DNA from: Mesostigma viride
Taxonomy: Eukaryota; Streptophyta; Mesostigmatophyceae; Mesostigmatales; Mesostigmataceae
Length of the DNA: 64,000 nucleotides
Direction: 5' to 3'
Assembly (NCBI GenBank): GCA_009746045.1
Contig: RPFO01000175.1
Span: 4,197,794-4,261,793, forward strand
Part shown: positions 46,515 to 55,157 of the stretch, in pieces
How positions within the stretch are numbered: the first letter of the stretch is position 1
Layout of the letters: each line of letters begins with the position of its first letter
Notes under the pieces: generated by a model
The model's input: the letters and a program-made list of their open reading frames with translations, nothing else
Database searches by the model: none
What the model was told of the DNA's origin: nothing
Translations under genes and position numbers: made by a program

Positions 46515-47783
46515 TTAAACTAGCCAAGTCACAGCCGCGAAGATCTCGCCGCTAGCCGCCACCCCTGATCTCGAGCGACAGTGCTCGACTTGCGGCTTGA
46601 TGTACGCGACTGCGCTGCCGGACCCGAGCGTCTTGTTGACGCGCAGTAGTATTTCATAGACTCCGTCGATCTCATCGTATCCAGGCGCGACACGCCACGA
46701 TGGGCCGACGATGAGTCTGCCCGAGCTCCCGGGCTGGTATACGAAGTCGAGAGCGTTCGCGAGAAGTCTGTACGGGTGCCCGATCTCCAACAGGGGCGGC
46801 GCTCCGTGCGTGAACTGCACGCGGCAGTAGAACCTTTCTAGCGTCGTCGCGGGAGGAACGAGGTTCCCATTGTCGTCGCGAAAACTCATGACGCCCTGAG
46901 GACCAAGTTCCAAGAGCTCGGGCTGCATGTAATCGTACGCGATGGTCCGCAGTCCGCGGATGGAAAACGAAACTCGTCTCGCCTCTTGTGCATCCGTATA
47001 CGCGCACTCGTCTAGCGCCGTTATCAGCCCGATTTCTGTCGGCCCTTCTCCGAAGAAACGAGCCATCGACAGATCCATGAATATCCCGTCAGGGCCGCCG
47101 ACAAGCGACAAAGATCGAACTTCGAACGTCGCTGTGAACAGGTGGCCGAATTCGTAGCGAAATGGAGTCGACATCAGCACAGATACCTGGACATACGGAA
47201 TATTGCCCACGAACCCGTGACCGGTAGTCAAGATCCCACTCTCCCAATCCGGACCCCTGTAAAATTGGATGGGTCGCTCATTGATTCGGTATAGTAAGGC
47301 GTCATCGTATAATAGACGGACCTCGAACCGGTTTATCATAGGGCGATCCGGAAGCACCCCGTACACTTTCACTGAATACGAGGTGAGCGGTGTCGCGTGG
47401 TTATATGATGGGAATTCACAAACAGCGTGGATGACGTTGTCTTTTGACGTCGTGAGTTGCGCGCGGTAGAGATTCGTTTCGCCGGGGACAAGCGACGACG
47501 TCATGTAATTGCCTAATATGCTACATTCACGCGGCGATGTTCCCCTGTGAGTGAGAGTTATCGTGTCGCCAGACGAAAGGTAGAGACCGGTCTGGTTCGT
47601 GGTAGTCAGGGAAACGAATTCGGTGTCCGTCGTATCATCAACGAATTCGCACGCGTTGTAAATCGTCTGGTTGGCACTGTCCAGATGAAAAACAAGCCTC
47701 ACTTGACCAGGCGCGTATGGGGCTACGATCCCAGTCGGAGAGGCTGTAAAAATGCCCGTTGCGGAATTCATCAACTTGGTCAT
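46515..47783 (-). CDS. Beta-rich structural protein, 422 aa
   Basis: ATG at 47,783 (MTKLMNSATGIFTASPTG). Almost wholly beta-strand and turn residues, with no Cys cluster and no membrane span: VRLVFHLDSANQTIYNAC, INRFEVRLLYDDALLYRI and RYEFGHLFTATFEVRSLSLV. It sits between fibre-like and DNA-binding genes in the capsid block. It may be a virion surface or vertex protein. No family was recognised. Confidence 0.55.
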   Translation of the reverse strand: MTKLMNSATGIFTASPTGIVAPYAPGQVRLVFHLDSANQTIYNACEFVDDTTDTEFVSLTTTNQTGLYLSSGDTITLTHRGTSPRECSILGNYMTSSLVPGETNLYRAQLTTSKDNVIHAVCEFPSYNHATPLTSYSVKVYGVLPDRPMINRFEVRLLYDDALLYRINERPIQFYRGPDWESGILTTGHGFVGNIPYVQVSVLMSTPFRYEFGHLFTATFEVRSLSLVGGPDGIFMDLSMARFFGEGPTEIGLITALDECAYTDAQEARRVSFSIRGLRTIAYDYMQPELLELGPQGVMSFRDDNGNLVPPATTLERFYCRVQFTHGAPPLLEIGHPYRLLANALDFVYQPGSSGRLIVGPSWRVAPGYDEIDGVYEILLRVNKTLGSGSAVAYIKPQVEHCRSRSGVAASGEIFAAVTWLV

Positions 47784-47824
47784 ACTGCTCAGACGATCGG
47801 GAGGAAAATTCGAGATGTATCGCT

Positions 47825-48286
47825 CTATGACCCCGTCCTAGACCGTCGCCGGAACGCCACCCAGAAATGCGTCTCGCCAGACCACGTCGCGTTTAACGTG
47901 TATTGTGTGGCCGCTTTCAGGTTCTGATACAGACATATCTTCCCGTTAGTTTTGTCTATATTTATCCCACACACCGACCACCAGTTGTCGGCTGCACCCT
48001 GATTCCGCCAGCACTCGTGCCCATCCGTAAATGCGGGATGGTACTTGCCAGTGATGTCATTGTGGTCCGAGAGCGAGACGAATGCGCTACCAGACGGTAC
48101 AACGAGCTCGAAACATATCAGGAACGGACCATCAATTTCCTGGTCAGTAAACACGACACACTTCTCTGGAGGAGTAACGTCGTTCGAGGACAGCGCGTAA
48201 AAACTCGCGGGGGTAGGCACGAGCTCGTACTTGTCGTGTGTCGGCTGCAGTGTCGTCGCGGGATCTCGCGAGAAGTTTAGGAGACT
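47825..48286 (-). CDS. C-terminal fibre domain ORF without ATG, possibly fused by frameshift to the 563-codon ORF
   Basis: The open frame reads PTPASFYALSSNDVTPPEKC to AFRRRSRTGS and contains no methionine; the earliest start-like codon is GTG at 48,220. It remains open back across the stop of the gene at 48,285, one frame away. A single indel would attach it to that gene as a C-terminal domain. The content is beta-rich (PFLICFELVVPSGSAFVSL), with NWWSVCGINIDKTNGKI like a sugar-binding sandwich. Confidence 0.4.
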   Translation of the reverse strand, partial: SLLNFSRDPATTLQPTHDKYELVPTPASFYALSSNDVTPPEKCVVFTDQEIDGPFLICFELVVPSGSAFVSLSDHNDITGKYHPAFTDGHECWRNQGAADNWWSVCGINIDKTNGKICLYQNLKAATQYTLNATWSGETHFWVAFRRRSRTGS

Positions 48287-49754
48287 ATGGAACGTCCGAC
48301 GTGGGCGGTCCGCTCACTGTCACGGTCTCTCCGGTCAGGTTCGGGACATCTCGTGGACACGAGAAGCAAGGCGTGATTTGGACCGTCTTCTGCGACGAAT
48401 GCGGCAGAAGATAGTCAAAAAGACTCGCTCCAGTGACAGATCCAATCACAGCCCCATCCGCGACGATCGCGTAATTTGCGGGCGTCTGCGCGCCGTCGCC
48501 CCATCCCGTTGAATGGTCTGCGTACATCTGCACGCCAATCCTCGCCGGCCTGGTCGTTGTAAAGTAATGGCTCGGTGTCCGTATCGCCGGTACGAGCGGG
48601 TCTGTCTTCACCACGCCCACAACAGCAAATTTTCGCTGGGTGGTAGACGTAGTCATCGTCGCGTCGTTATAGATCGTCACATCGGACGACACGAGCTTCC
48701 CGTGATCCGCCGGAGTCAATGCGCACGTGACCGCGTCCTCTCCGCGCAGTCCCCCGTCCACGTCGAGCCGGAAACTACCCGCTGAGTCGGTTATCGCGAC
48801 ATCGTTGACTTTCCACGAGATAGGCAGCTTCCGTTGGTAAGCCCATGGCGTCGTGTTCTTGATTCCTAGCGTGAGAGGAGGCACGCCACCATCGCCAACG
48901 ACGACCCATGTTTGGTAAGGCGCGGTCGTTCCCCAGTAACTCTCGGTAGGCTGGTCGATCCGCCCGATGTCCCAGGCCGTTAACGGGGAGTACGTGCGCG
49001 TGATGTGGATACTATAGGGCATCCGCTGTATCCGATTGAGATCTCTCGTAGTAGCGAACCCGACTTGCCCGTAGCTCATCAGCTTGCCGAAATAGGCGTG
49101 ACTCGTGCTTCCAAAATAGATGTCGTCAATGTATGGCCCGTCTACCGCTTGGCTCGCGTCGATCGGGTCGAGCGCGCCGAGGACCTGGACGCTATAAACG
49201 CTCTTCCCATTGCTACTGCCTCTGGTGACCGTGTAGGGAAGCCGAATCCGAATGTCTTGGTTGTTCGACACTGTGAACGTGGTTCCTGGCGCTGAAAGTG
49301 AGCCGTCTTCGTACTCTAACACAAACGTCGCGGTCGGATCAGGAAGGGTTGTATATCCGACGTCGTGTCGGTCGAACAGCCAGTCGATCTGGTCGCGTGT
49401 CAGAATACGATCAGCGACGATCTGGGACATGTTCGCATACTGATCCAGCAGCCACAAGGACGAGATCCGGATCCAACCAGCGGTTATTCCGCCGTCGACT
49501 TCGAGCATTCCACTCGACTCGCCATTGTTGGTCACCGACCAGTCCGAATGATTATCCCCCAAACGCAATCTCGTCGGCGCCCCAGGGTACATGTATCGTA
49601 CTCCGTTTAGTGTTACGTGTCTGTCGAATGGGTGAACCGCTAGCTGGAGAGCTTGCACGTCGCTCTCGACGTCCGCGATTCGTTCATCTACCCCGTCTTC
49701 CACTAATCCTGTCGCGATGTTAAAGCCGGACGCGTTCGAGCTAACAACGACCAT
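48285..49754 (-). CDS. Fibre-like protein, 489 aa
   Basis: I start at ATG 49,754 (MVVVSSNASGFNIATGL); codons further upstream overlap the divergent gene. The N-terminal helix (VDERIADVESDVQALQLAV) looks like a trimerising coiled coil. After it come beta-rich modules including MLEVDGGITAGWIRISSLW and ITRTYSPLTAWDIGRIDQPT, then Ig-like stretches (TTPWAYQRKLPISWKVND). A viral attachment fibre is likely. It diverges from the gene at 49,796 with a 40-nt AT-rich gap. Confidence 0.6.
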   Translation of the reverse strand: MVVVSSNASGFNIATGLVEDGVDERIADVESDVQALQLAVHPFDRHVTLNGVRYMYPGAPTRLRLGDNHSDWSVTNNGESSGMLEVDGGITAGWIRISSLWLLDQYANMSQIVADRILTRDQIDWLFDRHDVGYTTLPDPTATFVLEYEDGSLSAPGTTFTVSNNQDIRIRLPYTVTRGSSNGKSVYSVQVLGALDPIDASQAVDGPYIDDIYFGSTSHAYFGKLMSYGQVGFATTRDLNRIQRMPYSIHITRTYSPLTAWDIGRIDQPTESYWGTTAPYQTWVVVGDGGVPPLTLGIKNTTPWAYQRKLPISWKVNDVAITDSAGSFRLDVDGGLRGEDAVTCALTPADHGKLVSSDVTIYNDATMTTSTTQRKFAVVGVVKTDPLVPAIRTPSHYFTTTRPARIGVQMYADHSTGWGDGAQTPANYAIVADGAVIGSVTGASLFDYLLPHSSQKTVQITPCFSCPRDVPNLTGETVTVSGPPTSDVP

Positions 49755-49795
49755 CTCTTTATGAATTTTATCTAAGATTAAAAGTATAGCCCCAC

Positions 49796-50338
49796 ATGGA
49801 CCAGGTCCCAGACGCCCCAGATTCGCCCAAGACCCCCGTCGCGTCCGACGCGGAACCAGCGCCACAGCAGGAGCCAGCGAAGACTGTGGAGGTCCTAGCC
49901 CCTCCCGCGAAGGGCCGAAAGGGGCCTCGACTAACGGACGAACAGCGGGCGGCTCTCCGCGAGAAGATGCGGCCATACCATCAAAAACGCAACGAGGAGC
50001 GCGCGAAGAAACGGCAGGAGGAGCGAGAAGCCGAAATTACTAAGCGGAAAGTGCTGGAGAAGGAACTCGAAATCCAAAGACAACGTCTGGTCGAGCTCGA
50101 GATGGAAGAAAAGCGAAACAAGTACCGCATCGAGCGACTGTTGGCCGCTGAAGAGGTGGCTATGACGCCGTCAGACACGCCACGCCCTCGCCGCGGTCGT
50201 AAGCCGAAATCCGAGATCGAACAAGAGGAACGCGAACGGGCCGCGAACCCAGTGCCGAATGTGCGGACTACGACGCCTTATGAGCAGAAGATGCTTGCTA
50301 TTCGAGCGTCTTTGCTAGCCAGTCTGAATGACGATTAA
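49796..50338 (+). CDS. Coiled-coil protein with AT-hook, 180 aa
   Basis: ATG at 49,796 (MDQVPDAPDSPKTPVASD). A Pro/Ala-rich start leads to a long charged coiled coil at about residues 55-120 (ERAKKRQEEREAEITKRK, QRQRLVELEMEEKRNKYR). It has an AT-hook-like PRPRRGRKPKSE near residue 131. DNA binding is probable. It is the first of the rightward genes, followed by the ATPase 22 nt away. Confidence 0.6.
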   Translation: MDQVPDAPDSPKTPVASDAEPAPQQEPAKTVEVLAPPAKGRKGPRLTDEQRAALREKMRPYHQKRNEERAKKRQEEREAEITKRKVLEKELEIQRQRLVELEMEEKRNKYRIERLLAAEEVAMTPSDTPRPRRGRKPKSEIEQEERERAANPVPNVRTTTPYEQKMLAIRASLLASLNDD

Positions 50339-50360
50339 AATCTATCCTATTTGTAATAAA

Positions 50361-51245
50361 ATGACGATCATTGAAAGCGTTCACATCGAGACTCCCCTAG
50401 CAAACAAGGATTTAAAGGTCAAATACGCGAAGGCTCGCCAGGTCCCAGCAAACGCACTGAGGCTTCATTTTATCGCTAGTTTCGTCGGAATGAGAGGGAC
50501 TTGAAAAACGACAAGCGCGATTAACATGCTAAAGGCTTATTTCGACGCTCACTCGTTTGATAAGCTCTACCTCATTTCGGGGTCCGCCACGACAGAGCCA
50601 AAATACAAGCTCTTGCCGACCCCTTCAATGACCATGGAAACCTACACGGACGACAATTTCAACAAGATGGTCTCGGATATCAAAAAGGACCTGGAAGGGT
50701 ATGAGGAGTACCAACGAGATCTCGCGATATGGGAAAAATTCAAGAAAGACTACCTAGAGGGCGAAAAGACGGAGGACGACATGGACCTCAACATGTACCT
50801 GACCCTTGACAGACTCCAATTCAAAGAGCCAGAAACACGATTTCGATACGGGCCTCCATCATCTGTCATTTTAGTCGACGACATGGCAGGGTCAAAACTG
50901 TATCGCTCAGACTCCAAAGGACCTGTCTCTAGTTTCGCGTTCAAACATCGACACCTCTTGACGTCCATGGTATTCGTGAACCAATCGTTCACCTCGGCTG
51001 GCGTACCAAGGTCAGTTCGCGCAAATGTTTCGTTTCTCGTATTGTTTCGTACGAAGGACCGGCGAGCCTCGCGACAGATCGCGGAGGAAAGCGCAGGACA
51101 CACATCGCCCGAGGATTTCCTAGCGCTGTGGGAATTCGCGACGAAAGACAGTCCTCACGACTTTCTTGCGGTCGATAACGACGAACCACACGACTCAAAA
51201 CGATATCGAAAGAATTTCGACCATTACCTGGTCCTGAAAAAATAA
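50361..51245 (+). pseudogene. FtsK/A32-type packaging ATPase with TGA stop inside the P-loop
   Basis: ATG at 50,361 opens MTIIESVHIETPLANKDLKV and reaches FVGMRGT, then a TGA (50,508-50,510), then KTTSAINMLKAYF in the same frame. This is a Walker A motif GxxxxGK(T/S) in which the Gly codon is a stop; GGA to TGA is one change. The rest is intact: Walker B SSVILVDDMAG at about 50,858-50,890, and the sensor-like MVFVNQSF near 50,970. A shorter ORF from ATG 50,526 would lack the P-loop. Such ATPases pump DNA into capsids of polinton-like and giant viruses. The family assignment rests on these motifs and the capsid-gene context. Confidence 0.75.
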
Positions 51246-51270
51246 TCTGTACTCTATCATATATACGCGA

Positions 51271-51787
51271 ATGGATCTGAAGCAGGCTTACCCCAACGCT
51301 TTCCACGAGTCTTCGCCAGCCCCCTCGCCTATTCAGGTGTCACCGCTTTCTCCTTCAGAAGGAGAAAGCGCCGCCGAAGAGTTCGTACCAGCATAGGCTT
51401 GACAGGCGAGAGCTCGTTCTCAACGTGTCGACGCTCGTTCGGTATCTGACCGGAGCTCGGATCTCCGCGAAGACTCACGAGAGACTGGCGGCGTTCGTGC
51501 GAGGTTGTGGGTATGACGGCGAGCTCCCGCCGACACACACCGGCATAGGGCACGAGTGTCGACAGAAACTGATGTCCATCATCGCGTCCAAACGAAAGCC
51601 GCGCAACCCTCCTCCTCCCCCCCGCTCGCCTCGCCCCCCGAAAGCTAGAAAAGAAAAAGTCCCCCACACCCCCAAGAAACGCGGGAGACCGGCTGGATCG
51701 AAGGACACTAAGCCGCGGACTCATAACATCGACCCTGCTACAGGTCGTCCTAGACCATGGGGACGGCCGAAGAAGTCGAAGCTGTAA
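51271..51787 (+). CDS. AT-hook-type basic protein, frameshifted
   Basis: ATG at 51,271 gives MDLKQAYPNAFHESSPAPSP and stops with TAG at 51,396. The next frame has no ATG but carries LDRRELVLNVSTLVRYLTGA and a basic tail with KKRGRPAGSKD and GRPRPWGRPKKSKL, two AT-hook cores. A single indel near 51,390 would join them. It probably binds AT-rich DNA. Confidence 0.5.
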
Positions 51788-52034
51788 AATGCGTTTATAT
51801 ACGAAAATTACCGTGGAATTCCGCTCTAGCGGCCGCAGAAGCTATCGCAGTTAACTTAACCAGGGTCGTGTCCCACCGACCGAAGGTCGGTTCCTCTGAA
51901 GCGAAGACGCGGCTTCGAATCCCGGTGGAAGCAACTAAATTCTACTTTTTGCAATAAAAATGATGATTTATCATTTTTTGTAATAAGCGCTCGTTCACAC
52001 TCAAATTAATTTCTTTGCATAAGATATACAAGGC

Positions 52035-52856
52035 ATGGTTTCAAGGACAGCGGACGAACTCCGCATGCGGCGAGAAGCACAGGCGAGGTACCGGCAGAAA
52101 CATCCTGACCGGGCAGCTCTCCAGGTGATGCGCGCGATGGCCAAGAAAGATGCGTGGATACCCACCGAGAAATGGCTCCAGAAGCACGGGACAGACTGCG
52201 ACGAGGTAAAGCTGATCCGGAAGAACGCAGACCTCCCCGAGAAGGATTGTAAGTCCGCGGACACTCACCCGGTCTCGCGAGCACCCACGAGCAAGCTATG
52301 GACCCTCGCCGAGGTCATGGAGACCGCCCAGCGTGTCAGGCCGGAGAACCAGCCCGTGGCTACCGTGCAAGGAGACAGGATCGTGAAGACGGCTAAGGGG
52401 GCGACGGTGGCGACGATTAAGCAGTACGTCTGGCGCGTTGGACAGATCTTGGATGCGCTCGGATGTAGTCGGACAGAGACTGTCACGTGTCTCCTGGACA
52501 TTGATAAGGTCATCGCGACCATTCAGAACATGAAGAAGGGAGACGCGACAGGAGCGAGAACGGCCCGTGCGAATCTCGCGGCTGCCATTAACGGGATCAA
52601 CAAGATCTTTCCACCGTCTCGCCAACTCCCGGCAGCTGTCGTCGAGGCCTATAAGAGCCAACAGGCCATCGAACAGGAAGGGCGAATGACCATCGACGCT
52701 TATGTCAGCGAGAATGTACCGCCAGCTTACGATTTCAAGACGCTCCAATCGATCCACAAGTCCATCGCAGACCCGAACAGCGACGAGAAATTGATGGGGT
52801 ACCTCTACCTCAGTGTTGCGTGCCGGCCCTTTAGGACGGACGCAACAATGGAATAA
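52035..52856 (+). pseudogene. Probable tyrosine recombinase, N-terminal part, cut beside a gypsy LTR
   Basis: ATG at 52,035 (MVSRTADELRMRREAQAR). A basic N-terminus is followed by a SAM-like core-binding region (VATIKQYVWRVGQILDALG). The end is LMGYLYLSVACRPFRTD, like the first catalytic Arg box (LYxxxPxR) of viral tyrosine recombinases. The frame stops at 52,854-52,856, and the gypsy LTR begins 16 nt later. The HxxR and Tyr parts are missing. Such an enzyme would integrate a PLV-type genome. A full-length short protein of other function is the alternative. Confidence 0.5.
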
Positions 52857-52872
52857 ATTATATACTTTGGCT

Positions 52873-53475
52873 TGTTATCATAGTCCGTAGGACTTTGGGA
52901 CTTATTTCGGGACGTAATTTGGGAATCGTCCCTTAGTCAGGACTTTTGTATGGAACTATGATAGTTTGTGTGATTCGGGCCAGCTATTTTGGGCCTAGGT
53001 TGTTGTATGCGATCTTCTAGGGGCCGGTGCAGTCGCGCCGCGCTGCGTACCTTATAGCTGGTTGAGATATTGTACTCATGCGTGGATTCTGTAGGTGAGG
53101 GTCGATGTCGACCCGAGATATTGTGTGGACTGCATGCTTAGGAAGATCGGCGCCATGTCGGCGCCCTTTGCCAGCTTAGTGGCAGACCTAGGTGAAATTG
53201 GTCCGAGGACGAGAGTCTCGTCCTCTTGGTTTGATGAATGATAAGTGCGATGACGCCTACACATTAAACCTGGGGCAACTATCCATTTGTAATTGGTCTT
53301 GCTAGCCATTATAAGTGTGTATCAATTAGCTTGGCGTCAAGCCGCGATGCCAGATATCTCACGACCCCAGTCGTGAAGCGCAATCTGCATTAGGCTACCT
53401 TGATTATTCCTAATTCCGGCATGAAGGATCTTTCGCTACGTCACTCAGGCTAGGGACCTGGGTTGGCACGTAACA
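52873..53475 (+). repeat. Gypsy 5' LTR (single copy seen)
   Basis: Begins TGTTATCATAG and ends CACGTAACA, so the ends are TGTTA...TAACA. The length is about 603 bp, close to that of the element at 21,085. It is assigned as LTR because a primer site follows directly. The second copy would be right of 64,000. Confidence 0.65.
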
Positions 53476-53476
53476 C

Positions 53477-53489
53477 TGGTTATCGGAGG
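53477..53489 (+). promoter_or_regulatory. Gypsy primer-binding site
   Basis: TGGTTATCGGAGG follows the LTR end by one base and resembles the initiator-Met-type site TGGTATCGGAGG at 21,686. Confidence 0.55.
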
Positions 53490-54248
53490 AAAAATGTGCT
53501 GGAGAGGTTAGCTAACTCTCGCGGAGAGAGCTAGTGTAGCCAGTTAGGATAGCAAGACGGTGCTTAGTGTAGATAGAGGTTCCGGTATTCAACGATTGCG
53601 GACTGGTCGGCGGCAGCCCGTAAAGGGATTCAACGACGACCTCGGCAGCAAGCGGCAGTCCGGGATACTCGGCGGGGCTAGTAATAGCCCTGTGGTGAGG
53701 TGCCAGAGGCAGTAGCGGCCATTACCCCTGTTTTCAACGACTTCTAGTGGCGGTAGAGCTCCGGCTTTCGACGACACTCGACGGCGGCCAGCCCAGGGGT
53801 TTTCAACGACATTGGTTATGGTACGTCCCCTAGTTTAGTGCTCTTTACTTAAACGCTTGCTTTCTTCCCGGGACTGCACGCGTAGAGGGGGTTTATGTTT
53901 AATGTTGTGCTCTCTGTAGGCGTTTCCATGTTGTTTGAGAGATGTGGGGGCCGCGGAGGCACCCATCGGTGTGTGACCTGCAACGGGTCTTGGGGTAGGT
54001 ACCGTCGGGCTGTGGCCGATTATGTTTGACGGTGCTTACCTCTGTGCGCCCCGCGGAGGGGACCAGTGTACTGTGCCCTTGTTCGCGTAGAGCTTGGGCG
54101 TGTGTTGTGTTAGAGTCCGTCCTCCTCCCTCGTTGCGTTTATCACTGCACTTAGAGGTATCCTTGGGGATCCCTTTTCCTTTCTGTCTTGCAAGCTTCTG
54201 CCAGCCTTTTTCTTCTTCTCGCCAGCGTATGATAGACTACTACGCAAT
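53490..54248 (+). other. Gypsy leader with TTCAACGA repeats, no gene
   Basis: About five copies of TTCAACGA or TTTCGACGA lie between 53,585 and 53,815, some followed by CTCGGCGG-type sequence. The remainder has no supported coding frame. It is the untranslated region between primer site and first ORF. Confidence 0.6.
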
Positions 54249-54608
54249 ATGTCTTTGAAAGGGAAACGAAGGATAAATAAGGGTGGACAGTCTGGATTTC
54301 CTTACTATGCAGTAGCCCATGACGGGGGTGAGGGTAGACCAGCCATATTTTATAGTTGGAAGACGTGTGAAGAGCATATCAAAGATAAGATAATGTCTAG
54401 GGATTCTAATGCTAGATGGAAGGGGTTTGATAACATCATAGATGCAGATAGGTTTGTTAGGGAGCACATGCCATTGCCAGAGGGTCTGCACACCACCCGT
54501 GAATGCCCTAAGCCACCCACGCACAGCAAGGGAGACAACAGTCAGGAGGTGGGGACAGCAGTTACAGTTACCTTCTCCCAGCTGACCATTGGCTCTAGCA
54601 GACAATAG
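54249..54608 (+). CDS. RNase H1 N-terminal (viroplasmin-type) domain ORF, 119 aa
   Basis: ATG at 54,249. Residues 14-71 read FPYYAVAHDGGEGRPAIFYS, WKTCEEHIKD, RWKGFDNIIDADRFVREH. This fits the small hybrid-binding domain at the N-terminus of eukaryotic RNase H1 and in caulimovirus viroplasmin (YYAVxxGxxxGIYxSWxECxxxVxGxxxAxxKxFxxxxEAxxFV). In RNase H1 it binds RNA-DNA hybrids. Here it stands alone, upstream of gag. Its Thr-rich tail has no catalytic RNase H domain. Confidence 0.8.
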   Translation: MSLKGKRRINKGGQSGFPYYAVAHDGGEGRPAIFYSWKTCEEHIKDKIMSRDSNARWKGFDNIIDADRFVREHMPLPEGLHTTRECPKPPTHSKGDNSQEVGTAVTVTFSQLTIGSSRQ

Positions 54609-54744
54609 AGGGGATTACTACTAGGGAATAGTACTAGGTCCTATATAAATAGATCTATAGTACGTGGTTGCTCTCCCTCTCTCTTTCTCTCTCTCTCTTT
54701 CTGGGGAGGTGTTGCCTGCAGTGTAAGGTACCGGTACGAGCACC

Positions 54745-55084
54745 ATGCCGACGCCGCGTCGACGCCGGAACCAAACACGGAATGCCAGAGAGACAGATGA
54801 CGGGAACAGAGCAAGAGAAACAGAGGATAGAGATATAGAACCGGTAGACAACCACGAGCAAGGTGTAGAGGTGCTAGAGGTGCCACCGCACGTCCAAGTA
54901 GGGACAAATAGAGGTGAGGACATGGAGAGACCTGCGGAAGGCTCACCACGGTCCAGTTTAGAAGATACCAGAGGGTACCAGGATCCTAGAGATTCATCAG
55001 ATGATGACAGTCGAGACTCCAGATTGGAACAAGGGGGAGACGGGCGCAGCCAGGAAATACTCCAGGGGGGTTCCCAGCAGCAGC

Positions 55085-55157
<73 letters not shown>

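Noticed and set aside
51840..51935. tRNA-like sequence with GGCTTCGAATCCC and a CCACCG/CGGTGG pairing
   Set aside because: The T-stem does not pair properly, no cloverleaf with a 7-bp acceptor and an anticodon arm could be drawn, and the paired ends are only about 58 nt apart.
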